Shown: positions 1-11,450 of the stretch, piece after piece
How positions within the stretch are numbered: position 1 is the first letter of the stretch
How the letters are laid out: every line of letters begins with the position of its first letter
Source: Diphasiastrum complanatum
Lineage: Eukaryota; Streptophyta; Lycopodiopsida; Lycopodiales; Lycopodiaceae
Direction: 5' to 3'
NCBI GenBank assembly: GCA_029204225.1
Contig: CM055107.1
Location: 29,601,410 to 29,661,409 of the forward strand
DNA: 60,000 bases
Notes under the pieces: generated by a model
Databases searched by the model: none
The model's input: only the letters and a program-made list of their open reading frames with translations
Told to the model about the DNA's origin: nothing
Position numbers and translations under genes: made by a program

Positions 1-1404
1 ATACATGAATTTTGGAAGGCTTTGGTCGCAAGGAAAATTCGCAAGAGCTTCGCTAGCACAAGTGAGGAATGAATCGAATTCAGCCAACTTATAGGTGAAT
101 TTGGTGGGTCCATTACACTGAATAGTAGTTTGGCTGATCAAATCTGAACAAAAATTTGCAGGCATGTATAGTACTGTAAAAATAGGCTTTAAAAATCTCG
201 ACGAAGGTTTTTAGGGATCTGAACCTATCAGACAAACGTTTCAGGTCTGGCGAAGGATGAACCTTCGCCCAGGAGGGTCCTTCGCCCAAGTACTGTCATA
301 AATGCATTTTTTTACAATCTGAACCTATGGAAAACCTAATTTTGACATTTTAAGATCATCTAGCAGGTCGACGAAGGTTCATAATGAGGTTATGATGCTC
401 GTCAAAGATTCCCAAAATGGCATATCACTGAACATTTGCCTGACTCAAAAATTGGATTTTCTCTTGTCAAAAATCTTCGCCCACCTCAATTTAGATAAAT
501 CAAAAGTGGATGTACAATCTGAGAGCTCAGCGAAGGTTTTTGATACTGTATTGGCCAAATTTGCCCAAAACAATGGTTTTATAAGGCATTTTGCATAAAA
601 AATTACTGTGCTGTCTTTTTCCTATGCTGATGACTTCTTGACTTCTGCTCATTAGTCTTTTCTTATTTTATTTTTTTTCTTTTTCTTTGCTTTTTTTTTT
701 TTAACTAGCTTTTTTCCAAAAAAACTCAGCAAATTAAATATTGAAAACAAAAAAATTTGGAAAACAAAAAAAATTAAAAAACCCATTGAGATCAGGCTTC
801 CTGAACTGGTGGAGCAGACTGCCAAAACTTGCGTAATCGACTGCCATTTACCGGAGTATCAAATTGTTTTCCATCCAAGTGCCCAAGAATTATCGCGCCA
901 TAGTTCAGCAAATATCTCTTTTGGTTTTATGAACAACTATTTTGTCTTTATACCGAAGGCAAAAACCAACATAGCAGAGTTTTCTAATTTTACAAGCCAC
1001 ATTGACTTTTTCTGGAAAGTCATGAATTTGGATGTTGCGGAATTGTTAAAACATAAGATTTTAGGTCAACCTTTTTGGTCCATGCTACCAAAGGTTTGGT
1101 GAGAACCAAGTTTTTGACCAAGAGAAAAGGTTATTGTCAATAGACCTTGCAATTTTAGACACATGAAACAAACTTGTTGTGGGGCAAATCTAAGATAATT
1201 GTCATGCTAGCTATTAGGAGTAAACTAAACAAAGGAATCATGCTCTTCAAATACATGTAGAGACTTTTGAATTCGTCTTCAAGATGACATTCGACCATAG
1301 GGAGGCATGCACCTCATTTTCTGATTTCATGATGATTTATGTTGTATTCTGTATTAAGGTACGACCAAAACCTTATGTGAGATAGAAAGAAATAAAGCTT
1401 CATC
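1..1404. other. Left margin: motif-bearing, AT-rich DNA of uncertain origin
   Basis: No recognisable gene. Bases 200-540 carry several copies of the GGCGAAGGTT motif (both orientations) that also fills the leaders of Gy-1 and Gy-2, so this is probably retroelement DNA. Bases 660-780 are T-rich, then A-rich. An open frame runs 782-1102 on the plus strand (about 107 codons, no early ATG); it contains HLPEYQIVFHPSAQELS and ends in LPKVW. I do not recognise it. The Gy-1 integrase homology stops abruptly near 1405, so this stretch is either a rearranged Gy-1 3' region or a separate insertion. Confidence 0.4.
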
Positions 1405-2560
1405 TTTATACGAGCCTTCCCCGATAAACTTCAACTTACCCTTGATCAGCTTGGTTTTGTACATCAATGCAAGATCTTCTGCTTTCAGATCTTTCTTGTG
1501 CAATCGACGATCGTGCCATGCCTTGCGGCGGGCTTTCTCTGCTGCTAAGGCATGAACGACCATCAATCAGGTTTCACATAATTTGTGCAATGCTTCATGA
1601 CGAAGCTGTAAAAACTTATCATCATTTAATTGTTCCTTGCTGCTATGCGTAAAGATGGGATTAAAAATTCAATTGGCATAACAACATCTTGACCATAAAC
1701 CAGTTGAAAAGGTGTTTGATTTGTACTATTTCTGTTAGCAGTTCTGAATGCCCATAATGCTGCATACAGTTTATGTTCCCAATCAGACCGACTCGCTTCA
1801 ACTGTCTTTGTCATAATGGTGCAAAGAATCTTATTGGAAGATTCGGCTTGGCCATTCCCTCTGGGATAATAGGGAGTACTAAATCTGTGTATAACAAAAA
1901 AATCTTCCAGTAAAGACTTTATTGTTTGATTAACAAAGTGTGTACCCCGATCACTGACAAGTTCGATCGGACATCCAAATCTGATTATAATATTTTCATA
2001 TAGGAACTTGGCCGTAGATTTCGCATCAGCCACTTTGACAGCTTTGGCTTCAACCCAATTGGTCATATAATCAGTTGTGACAATAATGTATCGGGCCTGA
2101 GATCCTTGCGCGGCAGGATGAATAGGACCAACATAATCTAGTCCCCATTTTTCAAACGGTGCTTGCGATAAAACCGGATGTAAGGGTTCATAATTCTGTC
2201 GAGTAGGCCGTCGTGCTCACTGGAAAACATCACATGTCTGAATAAAATTTTTTGTGTCCTTATGAAGCGTAGGCCACCAACAACCGGATTGTAAAAGTTT
2301 TTTAATATTTGTAGAGAAATGTCCTCCACCATGCCATCATGTGAAAACATGATTAAATCTGGTACTTCATGCGGTAAAACACATCTTCGTAAAATATTAT
2401 CTGCTCTACGACGATACAATTGCCCTGCAATTAATTGATAAGGTTGAGCCTTATGAATCAATTGTCTTTTCTGTACTTTTGTCAAAGAGTCATTCGGTTG
2501 TCCTAGCATCAGGTACTCAACAATATCTACCGCTTACTCGGGTACTGCTTCAACATAGAA
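1405..2560 (-). pseudogene. Gy-1 integrase (broken)
   Basis: The frame at 1626-2066 encodes the integrase core: it begins TNWVEAKAVKVADAKSTAKF, contains the second catalytic Asp in VSDRGTHFVN and the Glu in GNGQAESSNK. A frame at 2138-2509 carries the linker after RNase H (YQLIAGQLYRRRADN) and the degraded zinc-binding region. The frame at 1354-1566 carries the C-terminal segment (AWHDRRLHKKDLKAEDLALM). Homology to the Gy-2 integrase ends after the GEGSY motif near 1405, so the last 25 or so codons of the domain are missing. Stops and frame changes separate the three parts. Not functional as it stands. Confidence 0.85.
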
Positions 2561-2604
2561 CAATGCAACATCTGGTAGTTCATCATCCACTTCAGTATTA
2601 ACTG

Positions 2605-3127
2605 GTGCGGATTCAATTCACGAAACGTGATCAAGTAGATAATGTTGCTTCCTCTTTTTTACCACAATTCGAAAGTCAAATTCAGTCAATAATAATAACC
2701 ATCTTGCAATATGTCCAGTATTACACGTCTTGTTTACCAAGTAAAGTAACGGTTGATGATCCATATAAAATACAAAGTGCGTTTCTATGAGGTAGTGATG
2801 AAATTCCGAACAGAAAAAAATCATGGCTAGTACTTCACGTTCTGTTGTTGAATAATTCTTCTCTGGATCTATAAGTTGTCTGCTTGCAAATCGTATAGGC
2901 TAATCCTTCTTATAGTCACCTGGTTGCATCAAAACTGATCCAGTGGCGTATTTTGAGGCATCCGTATGAACATGAAACTCTAATGTCCAATCTGGAGAAC
3001 GCAGTATTGGTGCTGAAGTTAATGCTTTTTTTAAATTTTCAAAGGCTTCTATCGCCTCTACTGTCCAAATAGGAACAATAGTTAATTTGTATATAGATCG
3101 TGCTAAATCCGCAAAGAAGATAATAAA
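2605..3127 (-). pseudogene. Gy-1 RNase H (broken)
   Basis: RNase H would degrade the RNA strand of the replication hybrid. The first catalytic region appears as FHVHTDASKYATGSVL near 2930-2990 in the frame that continues from RT. The later region appears in a different frame at 2618-2824 with YMDHQPLLYLVNKTCNTG. The domain is split by at least one frameshift around 2825-2900, where the sequence for the TTER-type segment is still visible on the minus strand. It closely resembles the Gy-2 RNase H at 21811-22260. Confidence 0.8.
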
Positions 3128-3964
3128 AATTTGATAGTAGTTCGCATGACCCATGGACACATAAACTCCTCGAATTGTTACTGGCAGTGACAATTCCACA
3201 ATAACTTTGATCTTAGAATAGTCGGTGGCAATACCATGTCTTGATATCACATGTCCAAGCACAACTCCGTGCGAAACCCATATCTGGCATTTTTTTGGAT
3301 TTAGAGAAATCTTATATTTGCGATATCTTTCAAATACTTTCTCTAATCGATCTAGGTGCTCTGTATCTATACTATGAACTCCCAAGTCATCCAAGTAAAT
3401 TTTAAGAAATTTCTGCAGATAATCTTTAAAGGCAAATTGCATTACTCTTTGGAATGAACTTGGGGCATTACAGAGTCCAAACGACATTACTTTGTAAGAA
3501 GAGGTGTCCCATTATGTTGCAAAAGCAGTTTTGTGGCGATCGGCAGGTGCAATCTTAACCTGGTTGTAACCACTAAATTCATCCAGGAAACTATAAGCTT
3601 CTGCTCCAGCAAGGCGATCCAAAATGCTTTCAGTAAAAGGTAACGAAAAGTGATCCTTCCGTGTCACTTTATTCAATGCTTTGAGATTCTCACAGATTTG
3701 TAATTTTCCATTTTTCTTAGGAACAATGACAAGCGGTGAAATCCATTCGGTATGCTCAATTTCATGAATGAAATCGGCGTCAAGCAATCTCTGAAGTCCT
3801 TTCTTTATCAAATCTACCACTTTAGGATTACAGCGATAGAACTTTGTAACCTTTGGAACTGCATCAGGTACTAAAGGTATGGTATGTTCAATCACTGATG
3901 TCGAAATACCCTTCAAATCTTGATAAGTCCATGCAAAGCAATCTTGATACTTAATAAGTAACAA
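3128..3964 (-). pseudogene. Gy-1 reverse transcriptase (broken)
   Basis: The RT palm and fingers are clear: FIHEIEHTEWISPLVIVPKK, then SFLDEFSGYNQVKIAPADRH, then SFGLCNAPSSFQRVMQF and the catalytic-site variant YLDDLGVHS (the gypsy consensus is YVDD). The two main frames (3512-3964 and 2900-3487) are separated by a stop near 3510, just before the FGLCN motif, at a position where Gy-2 reads TTEWGTYAYKV. Further upstream (3983-4177) lies the linker MPEHFRRYTLDDVVIML shared with Gy-2. Full RT length is present, but the gene is interrupted. Confidence 0.88.
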
Positions 3965-3982
3965 GCGGAGTGCTTGATATTG

Positions 3983-5350
3983 TTAAGGAGTAAGTTGTGA
4001 TCCCACTTGTATAATCTTTTTCGTTTCTCCTGGTTCGACAAGATTCATTGGCTGTGTCCTAGCTGGGCCATTGTAGACCTCTTTGGATTTCGGCATGTGT
4101 TCTTCAAGTTCACGATGTGCTTGAGGTAACATGATAACCACATCATCTAGTGTATAACGTCTAAAATGCTCTGGCATATCATGCTGGACTACATTTGCTT
4201 GTTCTTTTTCGAAAGGACTTGTCTTAGATCTTCATTTAGCCTTCTTAGCAGGAATTGATCGTGGAGGTGATGACTTTCGGGATGATAAATCTTTCTTCAC
4301 AAGTGAAGACTTCCTAGATGATGATGTCTTGCTGGAAATCTAACTTGAAGAATCATTCTTGGCTTTTCCTTTGCCTTTATCCAATAAGGGTCACACTTTC
4401 TTTGAATCGATCTTTTGAGGGAGATTTTCCCATTTCAGGACCGTACTATATTGTTGCTTAGCTTGTTTCTTCATCATCAAATCTGTGATCCTGTCTCCCT
4501 TCAATATAACTGCTTTGGACAATTTGATTGTTGGTTCATCAAGAACATTATGCACTCCAAATCTGGTCGGATCCATATGATGTAGAATCTTTTCATCCGT
4601 GAGTTCTGCATTGCCATCATAAGTTAAGACATGGCTCACTGGTATGAGATCATTCTCAATTGGATCTGGTATAGGTTCTGTTGATATCCAAGCTACATTT
4701 AGCACATTTAGTGGAAACGTGATTGGTGTATCAATAGTTCAATCTAATAAGGAAATCTCGCTCATCTCTGATTGAATATCTTGTTGAAACATATATCTTG
4801 CTATACAATCAGTTGTTGCAAGAGCTTCATTCCAATTGACAGTATTCGTTTGAGAATCATAGTGAACTCCCAATTTTTTCTCTGGTCAATCACAAGTGTG
4901 ATCTGTTGTTGATGAATCGTCATCCGCTTTTCGAACCACTGGTTTGATAGTCCAAGTCGTAGGATCAACTTTAACTGCACGTTCACGATTTTCAAAAGTG
5001 ATTTTTTTGGTACCCCAGTTATGAATTACTTGCACAACTCATAACCATGGACGTCCTAATAGAACTTGGTAGACATTTGGTGCTTCTAGTAAGTCCATCA
5101 CGATGAAAGTAATGACGAACTGTACTCCTACAATCTTGACAGGTATATCTTCCACCATTCCTCATGGACGAACTGTCGTTTGATTCGCTAGCTTAATAGC
5201 AAAAGTAACAGGCTTAATCTTTGTAAGGCCCCATTTTGTACATAGCTTTGTAGAAACCAGGTTAACTCCTGAACCGCCATCTATCACGGCTGCTTCTTTA
5301 GGAAATTGTCTATGTTGTATTGGCAGAGTGATATTCTTTTGTTCACTTTC
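3983..5350 (-). pseudogene. Gy-1 protease and protease-RT linker (broken)
   Basis: The retropepsin-like active site reads AVIDGGSGVNLVS near 5255-5290 on the minus strand. The rest of the domain, including a degraded LLGRPWL segment, continues to about 5040. A long linker follows with stretches closely matching Gy-2 (for example LTYDGNAELTDEKILHHMDP at 4391-4705, and RYTLDDVVIMLPQAHRELEE at 3983-4177). Several stops and frame changes interrupt it. In gypsy elements this protease cleaves the Gag-Pol polyprotein in the particle. It is identified by motif and by colinearity with Gy-2. Confidence 0.75.
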
Positions 5351-5387
5351 CCAAGCGGCTCCAACATGGAGTACATCGTTAGATTCT

Positions 5388-6113
5388 TCAAATCCAACAC
5401 AAAAAAGCGGCTCTTGATGGACTTCTGGTTTGTCTTGAGCTAACTTTTGTGCTAATTTTGCTTTTTGGCACCAACTTTATGAACTCTTCCAATGAGATAT
5501 TGATCTTACTAGACAAAATGTTCATGAGTAATTCTGTATGCGGTGCTTCTGGTTCAGTCATCTTGAAGGGTCCTTCGTGATGATGTAATTGATCATTCAT
5601 ATCCGTACGTAATTTTCTTGGAGGCTGCAATGGTGAAGACCAAATTTCAGCTGTTACTTTAGTAGCTTCAAGTTTCTCTTCTTCTTGCATATGTTTAATC
5701 CATTGTCTCATATCCTGATATCTTTTTTTTTTTGCATTAAGATTTGGATAGACTCCCGATGTTGTTGGTGTATCATTCAATGGTATAGAATCAGCAGATA
5801 CTGGATCCAATACTGATTCTTATTGCTTTTGTGCTTTGGTGACTACCATCAAGGGTGCATTTGGTTTATTCTGAACTACTGATCCTTGCTTGATTGTTAT
5901 CAAATTTACAGGTGCTGTAGCTGGTGGTGGCTTCGGTCTTGCTGGACAGTCTTTATAGCAATTCCCATATCCACAATCACGATAGAATGGTACAAATTTT
6001 TCTTTATTTGGGCATTCTACAACTCTGTGACTTTCTCCACATGCAAAGCATCCAAGTGTTGTTCTGGCCCAGTTTCTCGAGGCTTGTTGTTCAGTATAAA
6101 TGGCATATTGTTC
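5388..6113 (-). pseudogene. Gy-1 gag zinc knuckles and C-terminal gag (partial)
   Basis: Two Cys-rich knuckles are visible at about 5930-6075 on the minus strand: CFACGESHRVVEC (C-x2-C-x3-H-x4-C) and a second, degenerate one reading DCGYGNCYKDCP. The frame at 5388-5810 follows, with EPEAPHTELLMNILSSKINI, and matches Gy-2 19300-19450. No capsid-like helical region precedes the knuckles, so the structural part of Gag seems deleted. In-frame stops occur. Gag would form the particle and bind RNA through the knuckles. Confidence 0.7.
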
Positions 6114-7367
6114 TGAAGATCCACCTTCCTGATCATTACCATAGCTCTATTGCTCAGCACTTCCGTAAGGTTCTGGTTCCATCAAATTGGCAGGAGGAGC
6201 GGAGTGTTTTGGTGGGGCAGACAAAGCTAGACGTTCCGGTATCCAAGAGTAGATTGTCGCAGTCTTGCTGCTGGATTCAAGAATCTGATGATGAAAAACT
6301 TCCCAAAATGCGATCAATCGATACTTCTCAAAAATGATAAATCTCTCATAATCCAATTCAGAATATATCATATTTGATTCAAATTTTGACAGAGACTTGA
6401 TCTGAAAAATCAAAAACTAAAAATAGGACCGGCGAAGGTTCTCTAGACGAAGGTTGGCTCGGTGAAGGTTCAACAGTGCTATTTTGGAAAAAAAAAAAAA
6501 AAACTCTCTGAACACTTTTCTGGCGATTTCTTGGGGAATAACCTTCGCCGACTTCTCAGATGAAAGATCTGACATAGATAAAACTATGGAAAATCGGACG
6601 AAGGTTTCTGACACAAGAAAATACAGTTTTTGTAATCTGGCGAGGGTAAAAATTAAGATTTTTTTGTAATCTGATCAAGAAGAATCTTTGCCGAACTCAA
6701 AAATAGTATTTTTTTTTATAAATAGAATGTTTTGAAAACTTGGCAAAGGTTCTGGCAAAGGATCAAGAGTAATACTGGTAATTTTGCAAAAAAGTGACTT
6801 TTTTGACAAAAATATGACAATATGACAACTGATCCTCTGAAACCCTTTCTATTTCTGGTATTAATCTTTGCCGACCTGGCAATAGATAGATCTGAATCAC
6901 ATCTAAACACAATAAATCGAGCGAAGGTTCTTTTTCTGTATTTTTTAGGATTTTGATCATTTTTGGTGTTTTCTGGTAGTTTTTCTAATGTTTTTGGAAA
7001 TCTGCTAGGAATTAATCTTCACCCTTCAAACTGAAGGTTTTGTAAACAAAATCAAAGGTGTCTGTAACTCGGCGAAGGTTTCCTGAAAGAGGGTAAAAAG
7101 TTCTGAACTCTGATGACGCTTTTTGCCTCTTTTGGCAGATTTGACCGATTTTTGTTATTTTCTCTGATATCTCAGATCCAAATGGATCTTAAGATTGGTG
7201 ATCTGAATAGCTTTTCCTGTTTAATAATCAAATTAGATTTCAAACAAGCAAAATCAATCTCAAACTAACCCTAAAATGTAGTTTTAACACTATTCATGCC
7301 ACGACAAGATGCCTAATGCAAGTTAATCATCAACCAAACATGCTGCAAACTGAAAAATTGGCGTAGC
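6114..7367 (-). other. Gy-1 leader with GGCGAAGGTT motif array
   Basis: This is the stretch between primer site and gag. About a dozen exact or near-exact copies of GGCGAAGGTT or its complement are spread over 6430-7080 (for example at 6432, 6447, 6461, 6541, 6597, 6741, 6919 and 7072). Small open frames here are not gene-like. The same array occurs in the Gy-2 leader and in the left margin of the window. Confidence 0.7.
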
Positions 7368-7385
7368 TCCCCAGCAACGGCGCCA
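7368..7385 (-). other. Gy-1 primer binding site, tRNA-Asp type
   Basis: On the minus strand it reads TGGCGCCGTTGCTGGGGA. This is complementary to the 3' end of plant tRNA-Asp, with one mismatch in the site, and starts a few bases from the 5' LTR edge. It fixes the element orientation. Confidence 0.85.
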
Positions 7386-7389
7386 AAAT

Positions 7390-8151
7390 TGTAGTGGATT
7401 TCTTTCCTTAACTAACCTGAATCCAAAATCTAGTCAATCTAGCATCAAAGAGACGGAGTTAGTTGTCACGCGGAGGTTCGTTCCCATGAGAGCGATAATA
7501 TAGTTCAGATTTCAACATGAATGGAGGATCTAACACTAACATCCATTAACACTAAGCATTAACACTACATTCATTAACACTACATCCATTAACCCTACTT
7601 CCATTAACCCTAAATCCACAACAATGATAGAAACTTACTCTTCTCTCTCTCCCTTTCTCTCTCACAAAAAGCATAAGAAATAGCAATCCCAATAATGATC
7701 AAATCCAACAATTAGCAAAATCCAAAGAAAGCATGAGAAATGGAGGAGAAGAGAGGAAGAGCAAGGACATTCATCAATCCATTTCTAAAGAGAACCAATC
7801 TGCTTTATTGAAATGAGAAAATGAACATGAGGAGCAACTCGAGTTGGTCCCTTTTTATAGTAGAGAGGAGGACCCTGGCCTCTGAATCCTATTGGTCCAG
7901 TCTTGCCTCTCTTTTTATTTAAATTTAAAAAAGTGTGGGAACCATCAAAATTGGAGGGAATCCCAACTTTATTCATTAACTTGACATTTAGGCCTTGTGA
8001 CATTAAAAGTCCTGCAAAAAGACCTAAATTCCTTTTAATCAATCAAATAACTATGTGATCATCGGGTTGGACTTACACACGTAGGGTGCCAAATCCCTCT
8101 CACTTATTAACTAGGGTTAGGGTTGCCTTGGGATCTGCAAACCCTCCAACA
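7390..8151 (-). repeat. Gy-1 5' LTR
   Basis: Plus-strand ends are TGTAGTGG and CCTCCAACA, giving the expected TG..CA termini. The left edge abuts the primer site. The right edge is proven by comparison with the intact Co-1 5' LTR, in which the sequence starting CCTATGCTT continues uninterrupted at 13518. Length is 762 bp. The second copy must lie left of the window. Confidence 0.85.
7530..7616. repeat. Short tandem repeat inside Gy-1 LTR
   Basis: About five degenerate units related to CATTAACACTACAT / CCATTAACCCTAC follow one another. The spacing is irregular (12-17 bp). Confidence 0.6.
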
Positions 8152-8220
8152 CCTATGCTTTTGGCACATGTGACATCCCACAACATGGCCTCAAAGTCAT
8201 TTACAAGTGGTAATTGTGCA
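8152..8220 (-). repeat. Co-1 3' LTR fragment
   Basis: These 69 bp match 13518-13586 of the 5' LTR and end in TTGTGCA. The match stops exactly where Gy-1 begins. Confidence 0.9.
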
Positions 8221-8304
8221 AACTAGCTTGTGTAAATGTAACACTCCTCCTCACAACTAGTTTGAAGATAACATAGACTTGCTTATCAAACCTAGGGCTC
8301 ATCT

Positions 8305-8982
8305 TCACTTCACAAATGTAGCTTTTTGAGGTGGTTTAGTGAGGATATCAGCAATACATTCACTACTTGCCACATGCTCCAAAAATATCTCCTTTGATTG
8401 CACCTTCTCTCTCACAAAAAGATGAGAGATCTCAATATGATTTGACCTTGCATGGAAGATTGGATTGGTTGCAAGGTGTTGGGTTGAAATGTTGTAATTG
8501 TAGAGAGCTGGAATAGCATCTAAATTCATGACTTTCAACTCCATAAGTAGCCTCTTGATCCATAATAGCTCCTTTGTTGTAGTGGTGAGAGCTTTATACT
8601 GGGCTTCGGTTGAAGAAAGTGAGATGCTTTCTTGTTTCTTTGACAACCAAGAAACTACTCCTCCACCAGTGAATGTTGCATAGGCACTTGTGGACTTCCT
8701 ATCCCTTTTTTCACTAGCAAAATCCGAGTCACTAAAGGCATGCAAATCAATGACATCTCCTCTATAGAGAATTCCATGATCTAGAGTTCCCGTGATGTAT
8801 TGCAAGATCCAATGTATCACTAATGGATCTTGCATATATTGACTTAGCCTACACACACTAACGCATAGATCAGGCCTAGTTATGGTGACCCACATTGAGG
8901 AGCCTATAAGTTGCCTATAAAGAGTGATGTCCATAAAGGATGCTTCATCACTTTTATTGAGCAATTTTACATCTTGCTCCAT
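8305..8982 (-). pseudogene. Co-1 RNase H
   Basis: A single open stretch of 225 codons covers the end of RT and RNase H. It contains LIGSSMWVTITRPDLCVSV, the RNase H segment FSDSDFASEKRDRKSTSAYA and the STEAQYKAL motif, and ends with the copia signature ADILTKPP. It is one stop (8983) away from the upstream RT frame. This part is nearly intact, but the polyprotein as a whole is not. Confidence 0.9.
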
Positions 8983-9780
8983 TCATGTTTCTACATGCTT
9001 GCAATCTTGCATCTTGAATCTATTGAGCAAACTTTGAGCATAATTAGTTTGACTGATGAAGATGAAATCTGAACCTCTAAGTACTTCTATGCCCAATATA
9101 AAATGAAGTTGACCAAGATCTACCATCTTAAATTCTAGTGATAGATTTTTCTTGGTTTTCTCAATATCATCAATGTTATCACCACTAAGGATGATGTCAT
9201 CTACATGAATCAATAAAAGTACAATGCCATTTACATCATACATTTATGTACAAAGTTGGAGCATATTCACTTTGAGTGAATCCAATAGAAACTAAGAAAT
9301 CATGAAGCCTTGAATTCCAAGATCTTGATGCTTGCTTCAAATCATATAAGCTCCTTTGAAGATGAGATACTTTATCCTCCATCCCAAGCTTGATGAAGGC
9401 TTGGGGCTGCTCCATGAAGATGTCTTCTTCCAAATAACCATTTAAGAATGCATTAGAAACATCCATTTGAAAGAGCATCAAACCAAAATGTGAAGCAAGT
9501 GCAAGAAGCAACCTTATTGTGACCATCTTGGCCACGGGTGCAAAGGTTTCTTCAAAATCAATGCCCTTTGTTTGAGCATATCATTTGGCAACTAACCTTG
9601 CCTTGTGTTTGCTTACACTTCCATCCATCATTGAGTTTTAGCTTAAAACCCATTTATATCTAGTCACATTCTTAAGAGGTCTATCAACAAGGATCCATGT
9701 GCCATTCTCCATCAAAGCATTATATTCATCTATCATAGCTTGAAACCATTCCTTTGAGCTCAATGCATCTTCTACACATG
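8983..9780 (-). pseudogene. Co-1 reverse transcriptase (broken)
   Basis: The copia-type RT begins near 9760 (EWFQAMIDEYNALMENGTW). It continues at 9236-9535 with FQMDVSNAFLNGYLEEDIFM and SLYDLKQASRSWN, then in another frame at 8983-9243 with the catalytic segment LLIHVDDIILSGDN and FILGIEVLRG. Two frame changes (near 9240 and 9540-9640) break it. Confidence 0.88.
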
Positions 9781-11113
9781 AAGGTTCTTCAAAACTTGAA
9801 ATGAGTGCAAAGGATGAAGATGAATTACCCTTGGCTTGCTTCCGCTTGTCTTGGTATGTGAGCCTCAATGGCTCCATTCTTACACTTGATGATATTCTTG
9901 GAGTGATTGGTTCACTTGGCTCTAGATCTATGACATCTTGATCCTCGGCCACCTCCCTCTTGATAGGTGATTTGATTGAGCCATCAATAAGTTTATGCAT
10001 ATTATCCTCATCAAAAATGATATCTCTAGAAACCACAAACTTGTTTAAAGATGGAATGTATACCTTATATCCCTTGCTTGCTTTGCCATACCCGAGCATA
10101 ATACCTTTTATTGATGATGTATCTTCCTTGGTCCTTTTCTCCAAAGGTGTATGCACATAGCAAATGCATCCAAACCCCTTTAAGTCCTTGAGATTTGGCT
10201 TCCTCCCATACAAGACTTCAAAGGGTGTTTTGCCTTCAATAGAGCTACATGGAACTCTATTCATCAAATGGTTAGCACAAGTGAGAGCTTCTCCCCAAAA
10301 AGATTTTGGCAAACATGCATCAATCCTTAAGGCTTTAGAACGTTCACACAATGTCCTATTCCTCCTCTCAGCTACCCCATTTTGTTGAGGGGTGTAGGGA
10401 CAAGATAATTCTCTTTTAATCCCTTCTTGATCACAAAAATCTTTAAAAGCATTGGAGATATATTCTCCACCATTATCACTTCTAAAATTTTTGATCTTGT
10501 GATCTAGATGCTTCTCAACAAATTCTTTGAACTGAAGAAAGCTTTCAAATATTTGTGCTTTGGATGAAAGTAAGAATACCCAACAAAACCTTGAGTAATC
10601 ACTAATGAATGTAACAAACATGGTGGCACCTCCATTGGACATTGTACTTGCAAAGTGTACATCCGAGTGGATCAACTCAAGTTGATGAGTTGTCTTTGTG
10701 ATTGAACTTGAGAAGGCCTTCTTATGTGCTTTTGAGAGAGCACATGCTTCACATACTTTCTCCTCTTTTGCCAAGGATCTTGGAAGTCCTAAAGCAAGCT
10801 CCTCCTTGCACATGACCTCCATGGACTTTGAGTTGATGTGACCAAGTCTTTTGTGCCAAAGACTATGGTTGGATAGTTTGGTCTCCTCAACTAGCATCAC
10901 AATATTAGCATCCACATAGGCATCTAATTTGAATAATCTTCCAAATATTATGCCTCTAGAAATGATCTTGCCATCCTTCTTGATGTTACATGCATTTGTG
11001 GTGAGCTCCACAATCAAACCATTGTCAAGCAATTGTCCTACACTAAGCAAGTTCTTCTTGATACTAGGAATGTAAAGTACTCCATCAATCTTGATCTTCC
11101 TTGAAGATCCCAA
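9781..11113 (-). pseudogene. Co-1 integrase with complete DDE motif
   Basis: The open frame contains the HHCC zinc finger (SLWHKRLGHINSKSM ... CEACALSKAHK) and the core with catalytic residues visible in HSDVHF, RSDNGGEY and NGVAERRNRT. The copia post-integrase segment follows (FGCICYVHTPLEKRTKEDTS ... RDIIFDEDN). The frame is uninterrupted from 11113 to 9638 and also includes the start of RT. All three acidic catalytic residues are present, so this is the best-preserved integrase in the window. A frame change separates it from protease. Confidence 0.92.
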
Positions 11114-11450
11114 GCATAAAGGTATGGATCCTATGCCTTCTACCTTAAAGCATAATCATTTGCTGTAAAAATTGACTTGATAGGTCCATCATAGGTAGAT
11201 AAGTTTGAGAAATACTCCCTCTTACGTGTCATGTGGGAGCTAGCCCCACTATCTATCCACCAAGGGTCTTCACCTCTTATGCTTGAAGATGAGAAACTTG
11301 ACATCATGAGTGAATCTTCATGAGAGATCTCCTCTTCCTCTTGGCCTAGGTTTGCTTGACTTTGAGATTTCTTCTTCTTGAAGCACTCCGAGGCATAGTG
11401 CCCCATCTTGCCACAAAAGTAGCATTTGATCTTCGACTTATCCTTCTTTG
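11114..11450 (-). pseudogene. Co-1 protease and gag zinc knuckle
   Basis: The zinc knuckle reads as C-x2-C-x4-H-x4-C ending GHYASECFKKKK near 11380-11440. The protease active site is WWIDSGASSHMT near 11225-11260. The knuckle Cys pair lies in a different frame from the rest, and a second frame change near 11120 separates protease from integrase. Confidence 0.85.

Larger units (their letters stand above)
1405..8151 (-). mobile_element. Gy-1: Ty3/gypsy LTR retrotransposon, 3' end outside window
   Basis: Read on the minus strand, the order is 5' LTR (8151-7390), tRNA-Asp-type primer site, motif-rich leader, gag zinc knuckles, protease, reverse transcriptase, RNase H and integrase. This is the Ty3/gypsy order. 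The polyprotein style (protease DGGSGVN, RT with an FAWTYQDLKG-like N-terminal region) and the tRNA-Asp primer site suggest the Tat/Athila side of the family; that lineage call is inference. The polyprotein is broken by many stops and frameshifts and the gag capsid region is not visible. The right LTR edge falls exactly inside the 3' LTR of Co-1, so Gy-1 inserted there after Co-1 did. Confidence 0.85.

Noticed and set aside
7530-7616. Telomere-like CCCTAA repeats
   Set aside because: Units are CATTAACACTACAT-type with only occasional CCCTAA; irregular and inside an LTR.
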